A stretch of DNA of 64,000 nucleotides from Pseudomonas hydrolytica (GCF_021495345.1 NZ_CP099397.1:5227096-5291095), one strand, 5' to 3'. Positions 37,401-47,430 are shown, numbered from the stretch's first letter. The notes: generated by a model from the sequence alone, not told the origin. Made by a program: numbers and translations.

Positions 37401-38236
37401 CGCGCCTGTGGCGCCTCAGGGTTGGACAGGGCAAAGCCGGTGGTATTGATGATCAGCGCGGCGTTCGTTTCGTCCAGCCAGTCCTGCACCTGGCCCAGAC
37501 AGGCCGGCTCCTTGAGGCTGGCCACCGCAATCGGCAGCGGGTTAAGGCCCTGGCCGAATAGGTGCTGGCAGAAGGTATCGACGAAGGCAGTGTTCGCCGA
37601 CTGCACATGGTTGCGGTAGAACAGCAGCGCCACCACAGGCGCGTCAGGCTGCCACTGCGCATGCCAGTCGGCCAGCGTGGCCGGACTGTGCTGCGGGTGA
37701 TAGAGGCCGACACGCGGCAGCGCTTGCGGCTCCTGCCAGGCATCGTCGCGCCCCAGCCAGCGGCTGCCGATGCAGCGAAACAGCTGGCGGGCATTGTCCA
37801 GCCCGCCCTGACGCAGGTATTGCCACAGGCGCTGGCTGTCTTCTTCCCCGACGTTGCCGAGCGCGCTCAGCTCCGGGTCGGGCTTGTCGTCACCCGGCAC
37901 CATGATCACTGTGGCGCCGCGCGCACCCAGCTCAACCAGGCGCTCGACGCCATAGTGCCAGTAGCTCACCCCGCCATGCACCGAGATCAGGATGACCTTG
38001 GCATGCTGCAGCACCTGCTCGACGTAGTAATCCACCGAGGCGTGGTTGCTCAGCTGCGCCGGGCTGGCCAGGCGCAGGCTGGGGTAGTCGTCCGGCAGTT
38101 GCCGCGCCGCTTCGGCCAGCAACGACAGGTGCGAATCACCCGTGCACAGGATCACCAGCTCGGCCGGGGTCTGGCCGAGGTCGGCGATGCTGTCGGCCGG
38201 CAGTTGAGCACCGGGTTGGGTACGCAGTAAGTGCAT
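34490..38236 (-). CDS. cobN: Cobaltochelatase CobN subunit
   Basis: A 1248-residue protein, the usual family length. Recognisable blocks are HGGVSYWHYGVERLVELGAR, the metal/tetrapyrrole-site HVGKHGNLEWLPGKSVGLSE, and MKRHGYKGAFELAATIDYLF near the C-terminus. CobN binds the corrin ring and cobalt, and is powered by the ChlI/ChlD motor encoded downstream. The gene follows cobW by 76 bp, a gap that holds a REP pair. Confidence 0.95.
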   Translation of the reverse strand: MHLLRTQPGAQLPADSIADLGQTPAELVILCTGDSHLSLLAEAARQLPDDYPSLRLASPAQLSNHASVDYYVEQVLQHAKVILISVHGGVSYWHYGVERLVELGARGATVIMVPGDDKPDPELSALGNVGEEDSQRLWQYLRQGGLDNARQLFRCIGSRWLGRDDAWQEPQALPRVGLYHPQHSPATLADWHAQWQPDAPVVALLFYRNHVQSANTAFVDTFCQHLFGQGLNPLPIAVASLKEPACLGQVQDWLDETNAALIINTTGFALSNPEAPQARVFRRDIPVLQAICSLDNQAQWQASAQGLGSRDLAMHVVLPELDGRLIGTAISFKGLAWRSERSQSDVVCYQAHESGMAFVAELARNWCQLALKSNDQKRIALILANYPTRDGRIGNGVGLDTPAAALNILHALQTQGYPVDNLPDSGTALVHSLLGGVTNDLDGLDTRPCAQSLALDDYLTFFHSLPEQNQQAVRERWGEPQDDPMFRCGRMMVAGLRFGLCFVGIQPARGYQLDPAAVYHDPDLVPPHGYIAFYAWLRKVFAADALIHVGKHGNLEWLPGKSVGLSEGCWPQALIGPLPNIYPFIVNDPGEGAQAKRRTQAVIIDHLMPPLTRAESYGPLRDLERLADEYYDASQLDQRRAVELRGEILAKVREASLDRELGLQLNDDADSWLPQLDAYLCDLKESQIRDGLHVFGESPTGQLRRDTLLALLRIPRGDGQGANASLLRALARGLELGLDPLDCDMGQAWAGPRPQVLMAVDNSLWRTVGDTRERLELLALRLIEQRLAGECSEAFGAEVALILDGLAEHIAPLLDACGDAEMGGLLAALEGRFVPAGPSGAPSRGRLDVLPTGRNFFTVDVRHLPTPTAWRLGVQAADRLLERHLQDEGDHLRQLGLSVWGTATMRTGGDDIAQALALMGVRPVWQPGSQRVERFDVLPLEQLGRPRVDVTLRVSGFFRDAFSNLIRLFDEAVQAVIELDEPEDMNPLSARVWRESLALKDGGLDEAEARRQAGWRVFGAKPGAYGAGVQNAIEERLWQSRADLAEVYLNWGGYAYGSGAEGAPARQRFVERLEQMQAVLHNQDNREHDILDSNDYYQFQGGMLAAVETLRGLKVASYFGDNSQPDTPRIRSLKEELNRVVRARAANPKWIEGMKRHGYKGAFELAATIDYLFAFDATSELVDDHQYALLTDAYLLDKDTRDFIQQHNPGALNDILERLLEAQQRGLWENPGEYREALENLLLDSEES

Positions 38237-38252
38237 CTACGAATCCAAGGAC

Positions 38253-38307
38253 ATCGCCCGCAAGCGGGCTCCTACAGGGTGTGTGTAGGAGCCCGCTTGC
38301 GGGCGAT
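38253..38307. repeat. REP pair between cobW and cobN
   Basis: ATCGCCCGCAAGCGGGCTCC and its exact complement meet around a short centre, forming a long perfect palindrome in the 76-bp gap. It could form a strong hairpin in the operon mRNA. Confidence 0.88.
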
Positions 38308-38312
38308 CATTA

Positions 38313-39362
38313 TCAAGCCAGCGCCGCCTTCAGCTCGGCTTCAATAGCCGCGCGGTCGAGCTGCTGGCCGATCAGCACCAGGCGGCTCACACGCGGCTCG
38401 TCGGCCTGCCAGGCGCGGTCGAAATGGCGGTCGAAGCGCTGGCCGACGCCCTGCACCAGCAGGCGCATAGGTTTGCCAGGGATTGCCGCGAAGCCTTTTA
38501 CCCGCAGGATGCCGTACTGGGACACCGCCGCCTTCAGCGCAGCGAGCAGGCGCGCCTCCTCGGCTTCGGGTAGTTCCACGTGGAACGAGTCGAATTCCTC
38601 GTGATCATGGTCTTCATCTTCGTCGTCGTGATGGGTACGGCGGCTGTCGATATGCAGCTCGGTTTCGCTGTTCAGGCCCAGCAGCACGTCCAGCGGCAGC
38701 TCGCCGCCGTGCGCCTCGATCACCTTCACCGCTGGCGGCAGTTCCTCGGCCACCTCGGCGCGCACCGCGGCCAGTGCCTCGGCATCGAGCAGGTCGGCCT
38801 TGTTGAGAATCACCAGGTCGGCGCTGGCCAGCTGATCGGCGAAGAGTTCATGCAGCGGCGACTCGTGGTCGAGGTTGGGGTCGAGCTTGCGCTGCTCGTC
38901 CACCTGATCGGGGAAGGCGGCGAAGGTGCCGGCGAGCACTGCCGGGCTGTCGACCACGGTGATCACCGCGTCGACCGTGCAGGCGTTGCGGATTTCCGGC
39001 CAGTTGAAGGCCTGCACCAGCGGCTTGGGCAGGGCCAGACCACTGGTCTCGATCAGGATGTGGTCGAGGTCACCCCGGCGCGCCACCAGTTCGCGCATCA
39101 CCGGGAAGAACTCTTCCTGCACGGTGCAGCACAGGCAGCCGTTGGCCAGCTCGAAGACCCGACCGTTGGCCTCTTCCTCACTGCAGCCGATGGAACACTG
39201 CTTGAGGATCTCGCCATCGATACCCAGCTCGCCGAACTCGTTGACGATCACCGCGATACGGCGTCCTTCGGCATGGGCCAGCAGGTGGCGCAGCAAGGTG
39301 GTTTTGCCGGCACCGAGAAAACCGGTGACGATGGTGACAGGCAGTTTGGCGAGGGTTTTCAT
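38313..39362 (-). CDS. cobW: CobW GTP-dependent metallochaperone
   Basis: A 349-residue COG0523 GTPase. Walker A GFLGAGKTTLL at about residue 14, the metal-binding GCLCC motif in ANGCLCCTVQEEFF, NKAD for guanine specificity, and a His/Asp-rich insert (HHDDEDEDHDHEEFDSFH). ATG 39362 starts the conserved MKTLAKLPVTIVTGFLG. It probably delivers cobalt to CobN, encoded next. The parS core lies inside this gene. A cobalamin riboswitch lies 108 bases upstream. Confidence 0.93.
   Translation of the reverse strand: MKTLAKLPVTIVTGFLGAGKTTLLRHLLAHAEGRRIAVIVNEFGELGIDGEILKQCSIGCSEEEANGRVFELANGCLCCTVQEEFFPVMRELVARRGDLDHILIETSGLALPKPLVQAFNWPEIRNACTVDAVITVVDSPAVLAGTFAAFPDQVDEQRKLDPNLDHESPLHELFADQLASADLVILNKADLLDAEALAAVRAEVAEELPPAVKVIEAHGGELPLDVLLGLNSETELHIDSRRTHHDDEDEDHDHEEFDSFHVELPEAEEARLLAALKAAVSQYGILRVKGFAAIPGKPMRLLVQGVGQRFDRHFDRAWQADEPRVSRLVLIGQQLDRAAIEAELKAALA
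38573..38586. other. parS: parS centromere site inside cobW
   Basis: GTTCCACGTGGAAC is the perfect 14-bp palindromic core of the Pseudomonas/Bacillus parS consensus (TGTTCCACGTGGAACA); only the outermost base on each side differs. ParB, encoded at 54585-55454, would bind here. The distance to oriC is about 25 kb. Confidence 0.88.
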
Positions 39363-39469
39363 GGTGGCCCCGTGGCGTCGGTCAATTCGGCGGACGGGTA
39401 CGGGCAGACAGGCACGCAGAGGCATGCTGGCCGCATCGGATCACCCCGTCCGAGCAAGTGGCTGGTCAA

Positions 39470-39638
39470 TCGAGGCAGGTCTCCTGGCTCACGGCTTGCG
39501 CGGCGCGCGTCCCTTCACCTTCCCGCCGGTTGGCAGTGGTCTAACGAAGGGCATAACCGTTCACAGTTGCGGGGGCAGCCAGGGCATCGACCCTGTTCCC
39601 TCTTAGCTTCGCCGCGCTTCGGCGGCGAAGAACCTCGA
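39470..39638 (-). promoter_or_regulatory. Cobalamin riboswitch upstream of cobW
   Basis: On the minus strand: 5' TCGAGG pairs with 3' CCTCGA, then AGAGGGAACAGGGT, the core GGCTGCCCCCGCAACTGT, GCCAACCGGCGGGAAGG and the B12 box AGCCAGGAGACCTGCC. It would repress the cobW-cobN-chlI/D-cobF unit when cobalamin is plentiful. Confidence 0.93.
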
Positions 39639-39729
39639 AAGCAAGAAGGCTACGCAGGCCGCGGCGGCCGGTCAATCGCGGTTGACCGCTGGCAGGTGCC
39701 ATGTTGAGCTACGCCACCGCTCAGCCCGA

Positions 39730-40176
39730 ATGCCACTCATGTTGCCGACTGCCTCCGCCCCCCCATCCGCCTCACCGACACAGGTCGTCGCCGGGCTGGG
39801 TTGTCGTCGCGGCTGCAGCCGGGACGAGCTGCTCGAACTGCTTATCCACAGCCTGGCTCGGCATGAGCTGACGGTGAACAATCTGGCCGGCCTGGCCAGC
39901 ATCGCCCACAAGCGCGACGAAGCCGGCCTGCATGACCTGGCCGAACATCTGGGCCTGGAGCTGGTGTTCTTTTCGCCCGAGCAACTGGCTGGCTATCAGA
40001 CGCCGACAGGCGCCAGCGCCCTTAGCCAAGCCACCACCGGCAGCCCCGCCGTAGCCGAGCCTTGTGCCCTGGCGCTGGCGGCAAACATGGGCACAGCGCC
40101 GCGCCGGCTCGGCGAGAAAACCCGCAGCGCCAGCGCCACCTGCGCGCTAGCCATATTCGACAGAGAACCCGAATGA
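39730..40176 (+). CDS. cobE: CobE (CbiG C-terminal domain protein)
   Basis: A 148-residue protein: VVAGLGCRRGCSRDELLELL, LAGLASIAHKRDEAGLHDLA and FFSPEQLAGY are typical of the CbiG C-terminal domain. Role in the aerobic pathway is not well defined. Start is ATG 39730 or 39739; no clear ribosome binding site. Its stop overlaps the cobM start as ATGA. It complements the CbiG part fused to CobJ. Confidence 0.88.
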   Translation: MPLMLPTASAPPSASPTQVVAGLGCRRGCSRDELLELLIHSLARHELTVNNLAGLASIAHKRDEAGLHDLAEHLGLELVFFSPEQLAGYQTPTGASALSQATTGSPAVAEPCALALAANMGTAPRRLGEKTRSASATCALAIFDREPE

Positions 40177-40928
40177 CCGTCTACTTTATCGGCGCCGGCC
40201 CCGGCGACCCCGAGCTGATCACCGTCAAGGGCCAGCGCCTGATCCGTGCGTGCCCGGTGATCCTCTATGCCGGCTCATTGGTGCCCGAAGCGGTGCTGCA
40301 GGGCCATAGCGCCGAACAGGTGGTGAACACGGCCGAGCTGAATCTTGGGGAAATCGTCACCCTGCTGCATCAGGCCCATAGGCGCGGCCAGGACGTGGCC
40401 CGGGTGCATTCGGGTGACCCTTCGCTGTATGGCGCCATCGGCGAGCAGATTCGCGAACTGCGTGCTCTGGGCATTCCGTTCGAGATCGTCCCAGGCGTCA
40501 CCGCCACCGCCGCCTGCGCGGCGCTACTGGAAAGCGAGCTGACCCTGCCGGGTATCGCCCAGACGGTGATCCTTACCCGCTATGGCACCACCTCGCCAAT
40601 GCCCGAGGACGAACAGCTGCATGACCTGGCCAGGCACCGCGCAACCATGGCCATCCACCTTGGTGTGCGCCAACTGCCGGCTATCGTCAGCGAACTGCTG
40701 CCGCACTATGGCGCCGACTGCCCCATTGCCGTTATCCACAGGGCCAGTTGGCCGGATCAGGACTGGGTACTGGGCACCCTGGCCGATATCGAGGCAAAGG
40801 TCGCCACCAAGGAGTTCCGCCGCACGGCATTGATCCTCGTAGGGCGGGTGCTCGATCCGGGCTCCTTTGCCGAGTCGGCGCTATATGACGCCGGGCATCG
40901 TCACCTTTACCGTCCCGGCAACGATTGA
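40173..40928 (+). CDS. cobM: Precorrin-4 C11-methyltransferase
   Basis: A 251-residue tetrapyrrole methylase: VYFIGAGPGDPELITVKGQR, ILYAGSLVPEAVL, RVHSGDPSLYGAIGEQIR, VPGVTATAACAALLESELTL, LTRYGTTSPMPE. It methylates C11 of precorrin-4 to give precorrin-5, the CobF substrate. ATG 40173 is coupled to cobE (ATGA). Confidence 0.95.
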   Translation: MTVYFIGAGPGDPELITVKGQRLIRACPVILYAGSLVPEAVLQGHSAEQVVNTAELNLGEIVTLLHQAHRRGQDVARVHSGDPSLYGAIGEQIRELRALGIPFEIVPGVTATAACAALLESELTLPGIAQTVILTRYGTTSPMPEDEQLHDLARHRATMAIHLGVRQLPAIVSELLPHYGADCPIAVIHRASWPDQDWVLGTLADIEAKVATKEFRRTALILVGRVLDPGSFAESALYDAGHRHLYRPGND

Positions 40929-41149
40929 GCCTGGCGAGAAACCGTACAAAGCGCTGAAGGCCCCGCCATTTATGGCTTGCAGAGTCTTATCAACAGGATA
41001 GAAAGCCTGTTATCCAGATGCTCTGTGGATAGCGAACAGGCAGGCGAACAGTTTCTGTACAAGTCGCTGAAAGGCCCTGACTATCAAAGCCTTAGCCAGG
41101 TATCACAAGGATATCCACAGGATGATCCACGCCTACTGTGAGCAACTGC
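40929..41149. other. Intergenic region with DnaA-box-like words
   Basis: 221 bp without a gene between convergent cobM and the small 41150 gene. It contains several near DnaA boxes (TGTGGATAG at 41024, ATATCCACA at 41111) and a short inverted repeat AACAGG/CCTGTT. The wording GCTGAAGGCCCCGCC and CTGTACAAGTCGCTGAAAGG resembles pieces of the oriC region. No terminator is clear. Confidence 0.4.
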
Positions 41150-41380
41150 TCACAGCTGCACCTCGACCCGCTTGATACCCAGAGCCCGCAGTTCCGGCAT
41201 TAGTGCATCCAGGCTGGCAAAGGTCTGCACCTGCTCGTCTTCATCCACCAGAAAGAAGCTGCGGCCCGCTTCCTTCTCGAACAACACGATCCACTGCGTG
41301 GTATTGGCCGGGTTGACCATGATCTGGGTGTCGAACAGAACGCCCTCGGCCGTTCCGCGTTTTACATCCGCGCGCTTCAT
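41150..41380 (-). CDS. Conserved small protein of unknown function
   Basis: A 76-residue protein, begins MKRADVKRGTAEGVLFDTQI and has WIVLFEKEAGRSFFLVDEDE. CAGGAGAGCGG sits before the ATG, and the composition is normal for a real gene. I do not recognise the family. It has no obvious membrane segment and stands alone. Confidence 0.7.
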   Translation of the reverse strand: MKRADVKRGTAEGVLFDTQIMVNPANTTQWIVLFEKEAGRSFFLVDEDEQVQTFASLDALMPELRALGIKRVEVQL

Positions 41381-41502
41381 CCGCTCTCCTGTTCCAGCCT
41401 GTCAGGGGTGCGCCTGCCGAAAAGCCTGGCAGGCGGGCGGACAGTGTAAGGGATGAGGTGGCCCTACTTGCCCAGCTGGTGAACTGAACAGATTCATGCT
41501 TA

Positions 41503-41517
41503 TATATGCTTCATATA
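41503..41517. promoter_or_regulatory. Operator-like palindrome before parD-map
   Basis: TATATG-CTT-CATATA is a perfect inverted repeat; a third CATATA copy follows at 41523-41528. It lies 23-38 bp before the ParD-like start codon, where an antitoxin-type repressor would bind. Confidence 0.6.
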
Positions 41518-41540
41518 CGAAACATATAAAGGAAACCAGT

Positions 41541-41753
41541 ATGGGTATCGTCAATATCGATGACGAGCTGCATGACCAGATTCGCCGTGCGAGTAGCGTC
41601 TCGGGCCGCTCCATCAATGCCCAGGCAGGCTTCTGGATTCGCATCGGCATGCTCTGCGAGATGAACCCGACGCTGAGCTTCAATGAGGTGATGGCCGCCG
41701 AGATGCGCGCGGCCGGTGTGGTGGTACCGCCGCGTATGGCGGACGCGTCATGA
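41541..41753 (+). CDS. ParD-like ribbon-helix-helix protein
   Basis: A 70-residue protein: MGIVNIDDELHDQIRRASSV, then SGRSINAQAGFWIRIGMLCE, the pattern of ParD-like antitoxin/ribbon-helix-helix proteins. AAGGAAACCAGT precedes the ATG. It overlaps the methionine aminopeptidase gene by four bases (ATGA). It probably binds the upstream palindrome. Confidence 0.85.
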   Translation: MGIVNIDDELHDQIRRASSVSGRSINAQAGFWIRIGMLCEMNPTLSFNEVMAAEMRAAGVVVPPRMADAS

Positions 41754-42529
41754 GCAAGACGCCCGAACAGATCGCCCTGATGGCGGAGTCCGGAAGATTG
41801 CTCGCGTCCGTGTTCGGCTATCTGGATCGCCTGGATTTGCTCGGCATGTCCACTCTGCAAGTCAACGACCTTGTGGATAAGTACATCGTGGAGGAACTTA
41901 AGGCGCGTCCGGCGAGCAAGGGGCAGTATGGTTTCGCCTACGCCATGAACACGTCGCGCAACGAAGTGGTGTGCCATGGCGTACCCAGCGCAAACGAGAT
42001 TCTGTGCGATGGCGATCTGGTGAATTTCGATATCACCCTGGAAAAGAACGGCTACATCGCCGATTCGAGCAAGACCTACCTGATCGGCGAGGTAACGGAC
42101 CAGGCTCGTCAGCTCGCCCGAGTGACCTATGAAGCGATGTGCAAGGGCATCGCAGCCGTGAGGCCGGGCGCCCGCCTCGGCGATATCGGCCATGCCATCG
42201 AACGGCACGCTCGCGCCCACGGCTATTCGGTGGTTCGCGATTACTGCGGCCACGGTATTGGCCGGGAAATGCACGAACCACCGGAAGTGCTGCACTGGGG
42301 CAAAGCTGGCACCGGCCTGACGCTGCGCGAAGGCATGACCTTCACCATCGAGCCCATGCTCAACCAGGGCAAGGCGGATGTCCGTACCCTGCGCGACGGC
42401 TGGACGGTGGTGACCTGCGACGGCCAGCTCTCGGCGCAGTTCGAACACACCGTAGCGGTCACCCGAGACAGCGTTCGTGTGCTTACGCTGCGCCCGGAAG
42501 AGCTGCAACTGAGCAGCGTTTCGGCGTGA
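41750..42529 (+). CDS. map: Type I methionine aminopeptidase (paired with ParD-like gene)
   Basis: A 259-residue metallo-aminopeptidase. Active-site His in VVCHGVPS, metal ligands Asp in LVNFDITLEKNGYIADSSKT, His in DYCGHGIGREMHEPP, Glu in FTIEPML, and Glu in AQFEHTVAVT. It is likely a second, accessory MetAP; housekeeping map usually lies next to rpsB. Coupling to a ParD-like gene is unusual for a housekeeping enzyme. Confidence 0.93.
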   Translation: MSKTPEQIALMAESGRLLASVFGYLDRLDLLGMSTLQVNDLVDKYIVEELKARPASKGQYGFAYAMNTSRNEVVCHGVPSANEILCDGDLVNFDITLEKNGYIADSSKTYLIGEVTDQARQLARVTYEAMCKGIAAVRPGARLGDIGHAIERHARAHGYSVVRDYCGHGIGREMHEPPEVLHWGKAGTGLTLREGMTFTIEPMLNQGKADVRTLRDGWTVVTCDGQLSAQFEHTVAVTRDSVRVLTLRPEELQLSSVSA

Positions 42530-42540
42530 TAGAAACGCAA

Positions 42541-42564
42541 AAGCCCGTCCATCTGGACGGGCTT
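42541..42564. terminator. Bidirectional intrinsic terminator between map and glmS
   Basis: AAGCCCGTCC-ATCT-GGACGGGCTT is a perfect 10-bp stem with T-rich flanks on both sides, serving both convergent genes. Confidence 0.92.
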
Positions 42565-42581
42565 TTTCTTCCCGGGCGGCC

Positions 42582-44432
<1,851 letters not shown>

Positions 44433-44445
44433 GGGGCTCTCCTTT

Positions 44446-45216
44446 TTAGTTTTCCAGCGCCGCGAGGATCAGCTGAATGCCGCGCGCGCGTATCTGTTCG
44501 GCCGCCTGGGCATCCAGGCGCTCGTCGGTGATCAGGGTATGGACGCTGCTCCAGGGCAGCTCCAGATTGGGAATGCGCCGGCCGATCTTGTCGCTCTCGA
44601 CCATGACGATGACTTCACGGGCCACCTCGGCCATCACCCGCGACAGACCGAGCAGCTCGTTGAAGGTGGTGGTGCCACGCTCCAGGTCGATGCCATCGGC
44701 GCCGATGAACAGCTGGTCGAAGTCGTAGGAGCGCAGCACCTGCTCGGCCACCTGGCCCTGGAAGGACTCCGAATGCGGGTCCCAGGTGCCGCCGGTCATC
44801 AGCAGCACCGGCTCGTGCTCGATATCGCGCAGGGCGTTGGCCACGTTGAGCGAGTTGGTCATCACCACCAGACCAGGCTTGTAGCCAAGCTGCGGAATCA
44901 TGGCCGCCGTAGTGGTGCCGCTGTCGATGATGATGCGCGCATGCTCGCGGATGCGTGCCACGCCGGCACGGGCGATGGCCTGCTTGTAGGGAGAAATGGG
45001 CTGCGTCGGCTCGCTGATCAGCTCCTGCGGCACCGGCACGGCGCCGCCATAGCGACGCAGCAGCAGACCGTTCTTTTCCAGGGCAGCGAGATCCTTGCGA
45101 ATGGTCACTTCGCTGGTGGCAAAGTGCTGGGCCAGAGCGTCCACGCTCACCTCGCCCTGCTCGGCGAGCAAAGCAAGGATGGTGTGGCGACGTTGCGGCG
45201 TGTTGCGCTTCGACAT
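44446..45216 (-). CDS. glmR: DeoR family regulator GlmR
   Basis: A 256-residue DeoR-type regulator: N-terminal HTH ([40 protein letters not shown]), followed by the sugar-phosphate sensor domain ([24 protein letters not shown]). It is encoded immediately upstream of glmS, as glmR (PA5550) is in P. aeruginosa, and likely adjusts amino-sugar metabolism. Confidence 0.9.
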   Translation of the reverse strand: MSKRNTPQRRHTILALLAEQGEVSVDALAQHFATSEVTIRKDLAALEKNGLLLRRYGGAVPVPQELISEPTQPISPYKQAIARAGVARIREHARIIIDSGTTTAAMIPQLGYKPGLVVMTNSLNVANALRDIEHEPVLLMTGGTWDPHSESFQGQVAEQVLRSYDFDQLFIGADGIDLERGTTTFNELLGLSRVMAEVAREVIVMVESDKIGRRIPNLELPWSSVHTLITDERLDAQAAEQIRARGIQLILAALEN

Positions 45217-45289
45217 GCTTAAGTTTCGATTCGAAAGATAATGGCGCGAATCAAAACATATGATCGAAAGGCCCGCAAGCGTCCGCCGA

Positions 45290-45901
45290 TCAGTTCAGCG
45301 TCAGTTTGACCCCGAAACCGACCAGGCACAGCCCTGCCAGTTTCTCCAGAGCCCTCGCGATACGTGGGTTGGCGCGCATGCGCTCGGCGAGAAAGTGCGT
45401 CAGCAGTACGATCAGCAGGCCGTAGAGGAAAGTCAGCGCCATGATGGTCACGGCCATGAAACCGAAAGTAATCAGCCCTTGATGGCGCTGCGGGTCGATG
45501 AACAGCGGAAAGAAGGCCATGTAGAAGACGATGGCCTTGGGGTTGAAGACGGTGATTACCAGGGTTTGCCACAGGTATTGGCGCGGCTTGATATCCAGCG
45601 TCGGCGCCGCGCCTGGCTTGGCCAGGATCATGCGCAGGCCAAGGTAGATCAGGTAGGCCGCACCGAGCCATTGCACCACATGGAAGGCTGCCGGATAGGC
45701 CTTGAGCAGCGCGGCGACCCCGGCCACGGCCAGCCACAGCAGCACCTGGTCGCCGAAGATGATGCCGAAGGTCGAGGCCAGCCCACCGCGAATCCCGCCC
45801 TTGCCGGTGGACAGGATCAGCGCCAGGTTACCCGGCCCGGGAATGGCCAGCAGGATGATGAAAGCCACCACGAAGGCGGCGTAATCCGTCACACCGAACA
45901 T
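45290..45901 (-). CDS. LysE/RhtB family exporter
   Basis: A 203-residue inner-membrane protein: AIPGPGNLALILSTGKGGIR near the N-terminus, FNPKAIVFYMAFFPLFIDPQ, about six hydrophobic segments. It exports an amino acid or analogue. It sits between glmU and glmR, in the place of PA5551 in P. aeruginosa. Confidence 0.9.
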   Translation of the reverse strand: MFGVTDYAAFVVAFIILLAIPGPGNLALILSTGKGGIRGGLASTFGIIFGDQVLLWLAVAGVAALLKAYPAAFHVVQWLGAAYLIYLGLRMILAKPGAAPTLDIKPRQYLWQTLVITVFNPKAIVFYMAFFPLFIDPQRHQGLITFGFMAVTIMALTFLYGLLIVLLTHFLAERMRANPRIARALEKLAGLCLVGFGVKLTLN

Positions 45902-45947
45902 ACAGGACTGCCTCCGGCAGGTTATCCACAGGCCTGATCTCCCGCAC

Positions 45948-47306
45948 TCACTTCTTGGTCGGCCGCTTCCAGCCCTCGATATTGCGCTGCTTGGCCCGGC
46001 CGACTGCCAGCGTGTCCGCGGGCACGTCGCTGGTCACCACCGAACCGGCGCCCGTGGTGGCGCGGTCGCCCAGCGTTACCGGTGCTACCAGCGCGCTGTT
46101 GGAGCCGATGAAGACGTCCTCGCCCATGACGGTGCGGAACTTGTTGGCACCGTCGTAGTTGCAGGTGATGGTGCCGGCACCGATATTGGTGCGCGCGCCG
46201 ATTTCGGCATCGCCCAGGTAGCTCAGGTGACCGGCCTTGGCGCCTTCGCCCAGCACGGCATTCTTCAGTTCGACGAAGTTACCCACATGGGCCTTGGCGC
46301 CCAGTTTGGTGCCGGGGCGCAGGCGCGCAAACGGGCCACAGTCGGCGCCCTCGCCCATCTCGGCGCCGTCCAGGTGGCTGTTGGCCTTGACGATGGCGCC
46401 CTTGCGCAGCACCGAGTCCTTGATCACGCAGTTCGGACCGATCTGCACATCGTCTTCGATCACCACCTTGCCTTCGAGGATCACGTTGATGTCGATGGTC
46501 ACGTCGCGGCCGACGCTCACCTCACCGCGCACATCGAGGCGATGCGGATCACGCAGGGTTACGCCCTGAGCCATCAGGCGGCGGGCGATGCGGTGCTGGT
46601 AGTGGCATTCGAGCTGAGCAAGCTGGATGCGGTCGTTGGCGCCCAGCACTTCCATCTCGTCGGCGGCACGCTCGGTGGCCACAGTCAGGCCGTCGGCCAC
46701 GGCCATGGCGATCACATCGGTCAGGTAGTACTCGCCCTGGGCGTTGCTGTTGGACAGGCGGCCCAGCCAGTCGGCCAGACGCTTGCCGGGCACCGCGAGG
46801 ATGCCGGTATTGCCCTCGCGGATCTGCCGCTGCGCTTCGCTGGCGTCCTTGTGCTCGACGATGGCCTGCACCACGCCAGCGGCGTCGCGCACGATGCGAC
46901 CGTAGCCGGTCGGGTCGGCCAGCTCGACGGTGAGCAGGCCCAGCTGGTTGTCGCTGACCAGTGCCAGCAGACGCTCGAGAGTCGCGGTCTCGATCAGCGG
47001 TACGTCGCCGTAGAGCACCAGCACGGTATCGGCGCCGAGTTGCGGCAGGGCCTGGGCCACGGCATGGCCGGTGCCCAGCTGCTCGGCCTGGATGACGAAA
47101 TTCAGGTCGTCGGCGGCCAGGCGCTCGCGCACCTTGTCGGCGCCGTGGCCGATCACCACCTGGATGCTGCTCGGCTGCAGGCGCCGCGCGGTGTCGATGA
47201 CATGCCCCAGCATGGGCTTGTCGGCGACCGGGTGCAGCACCTTGGGCAGCGCCGAACGCATGCGCGTGCCCTGGCCAGCGGCAAGAATGACGATATCCAG
47301 ACTCAT
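45948..47306 (-). CDS. glmU: Bifunctional GlcNAc-1-P uridyltransferase / GlcN-1-P acetyltransferase
   Basis: A 452-residue enzyme making UDP-GlcNAc. Nucleotidyltransferase domain with [32 protein letters not shown] and YGDVPL; C-terminal left-handed beta-helix of hexapeptide repeats with the acetyltransferase residues in [12 protein letters not shown] and [14 protein letters not shown] 47306 is chosen because AAGGAGCCTTCT precedes it. Confidence 0.97.
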   Translation of the reverse strand: MSLDIVILAAGQGTRMRSALPKVLHPVADKPMLGHVIDTARRLQPSSIQVVIGHGADKVRERLAADDLNFVIQAEQLGTGHAVAQALPQLGADTVLVLYGDVPLIETATLERLLALVSDNQLGLLTVELADPTGYGRIVRDAAGVVQAIVEHKDASEAQRQIREGNTGILAVPGKRLADWLGRLSNSNAQGEYYLTDVIAMAVADGLTVATERAADEMEVLGANDRIQLAQLECHYQHRIARRLMAQGVTLRDPHRLDVRGEVSVGRDVTIDINVILEGKVVIEDDVQIGPNCVIKDSVLRKGAIVKANSHLDGAEMGEGADCGPFARLRPGTKLGAKAHVGNFVELKNAVLGEGAKAGHLSYLGDAEIGARTNIGAGTITCNYDGANKFRTVMGEDVFIGSNSALVAPVTLGDRATTGAGSVVTSDVPADTLAVGRAKQRNIEGWKRPTKK

Positions 47307-47385
47307 AGAAGGCTCCTTGCGGGGCAAGATTGGACCGCGGCGAGAAAGGGCCGCGCGAAAAGAACGCTATTTTGCCAGAAACGCA

Positions 47386-47409
47386 AAGGGGCGACCTAAG
47401 TCGCCCCTT
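47386..47409. terminator. Intrinsic terminator after atpC
   Basis: GGGGCGAC-CTAA-GTCGCCCC stem with AA/TT extensions in the atpC-glmU gap, the end of the atp operon (minus strand). Confidence 0.85.
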
Positions 47410-47430
47410 GCGTGATACCGCGATACAGCG

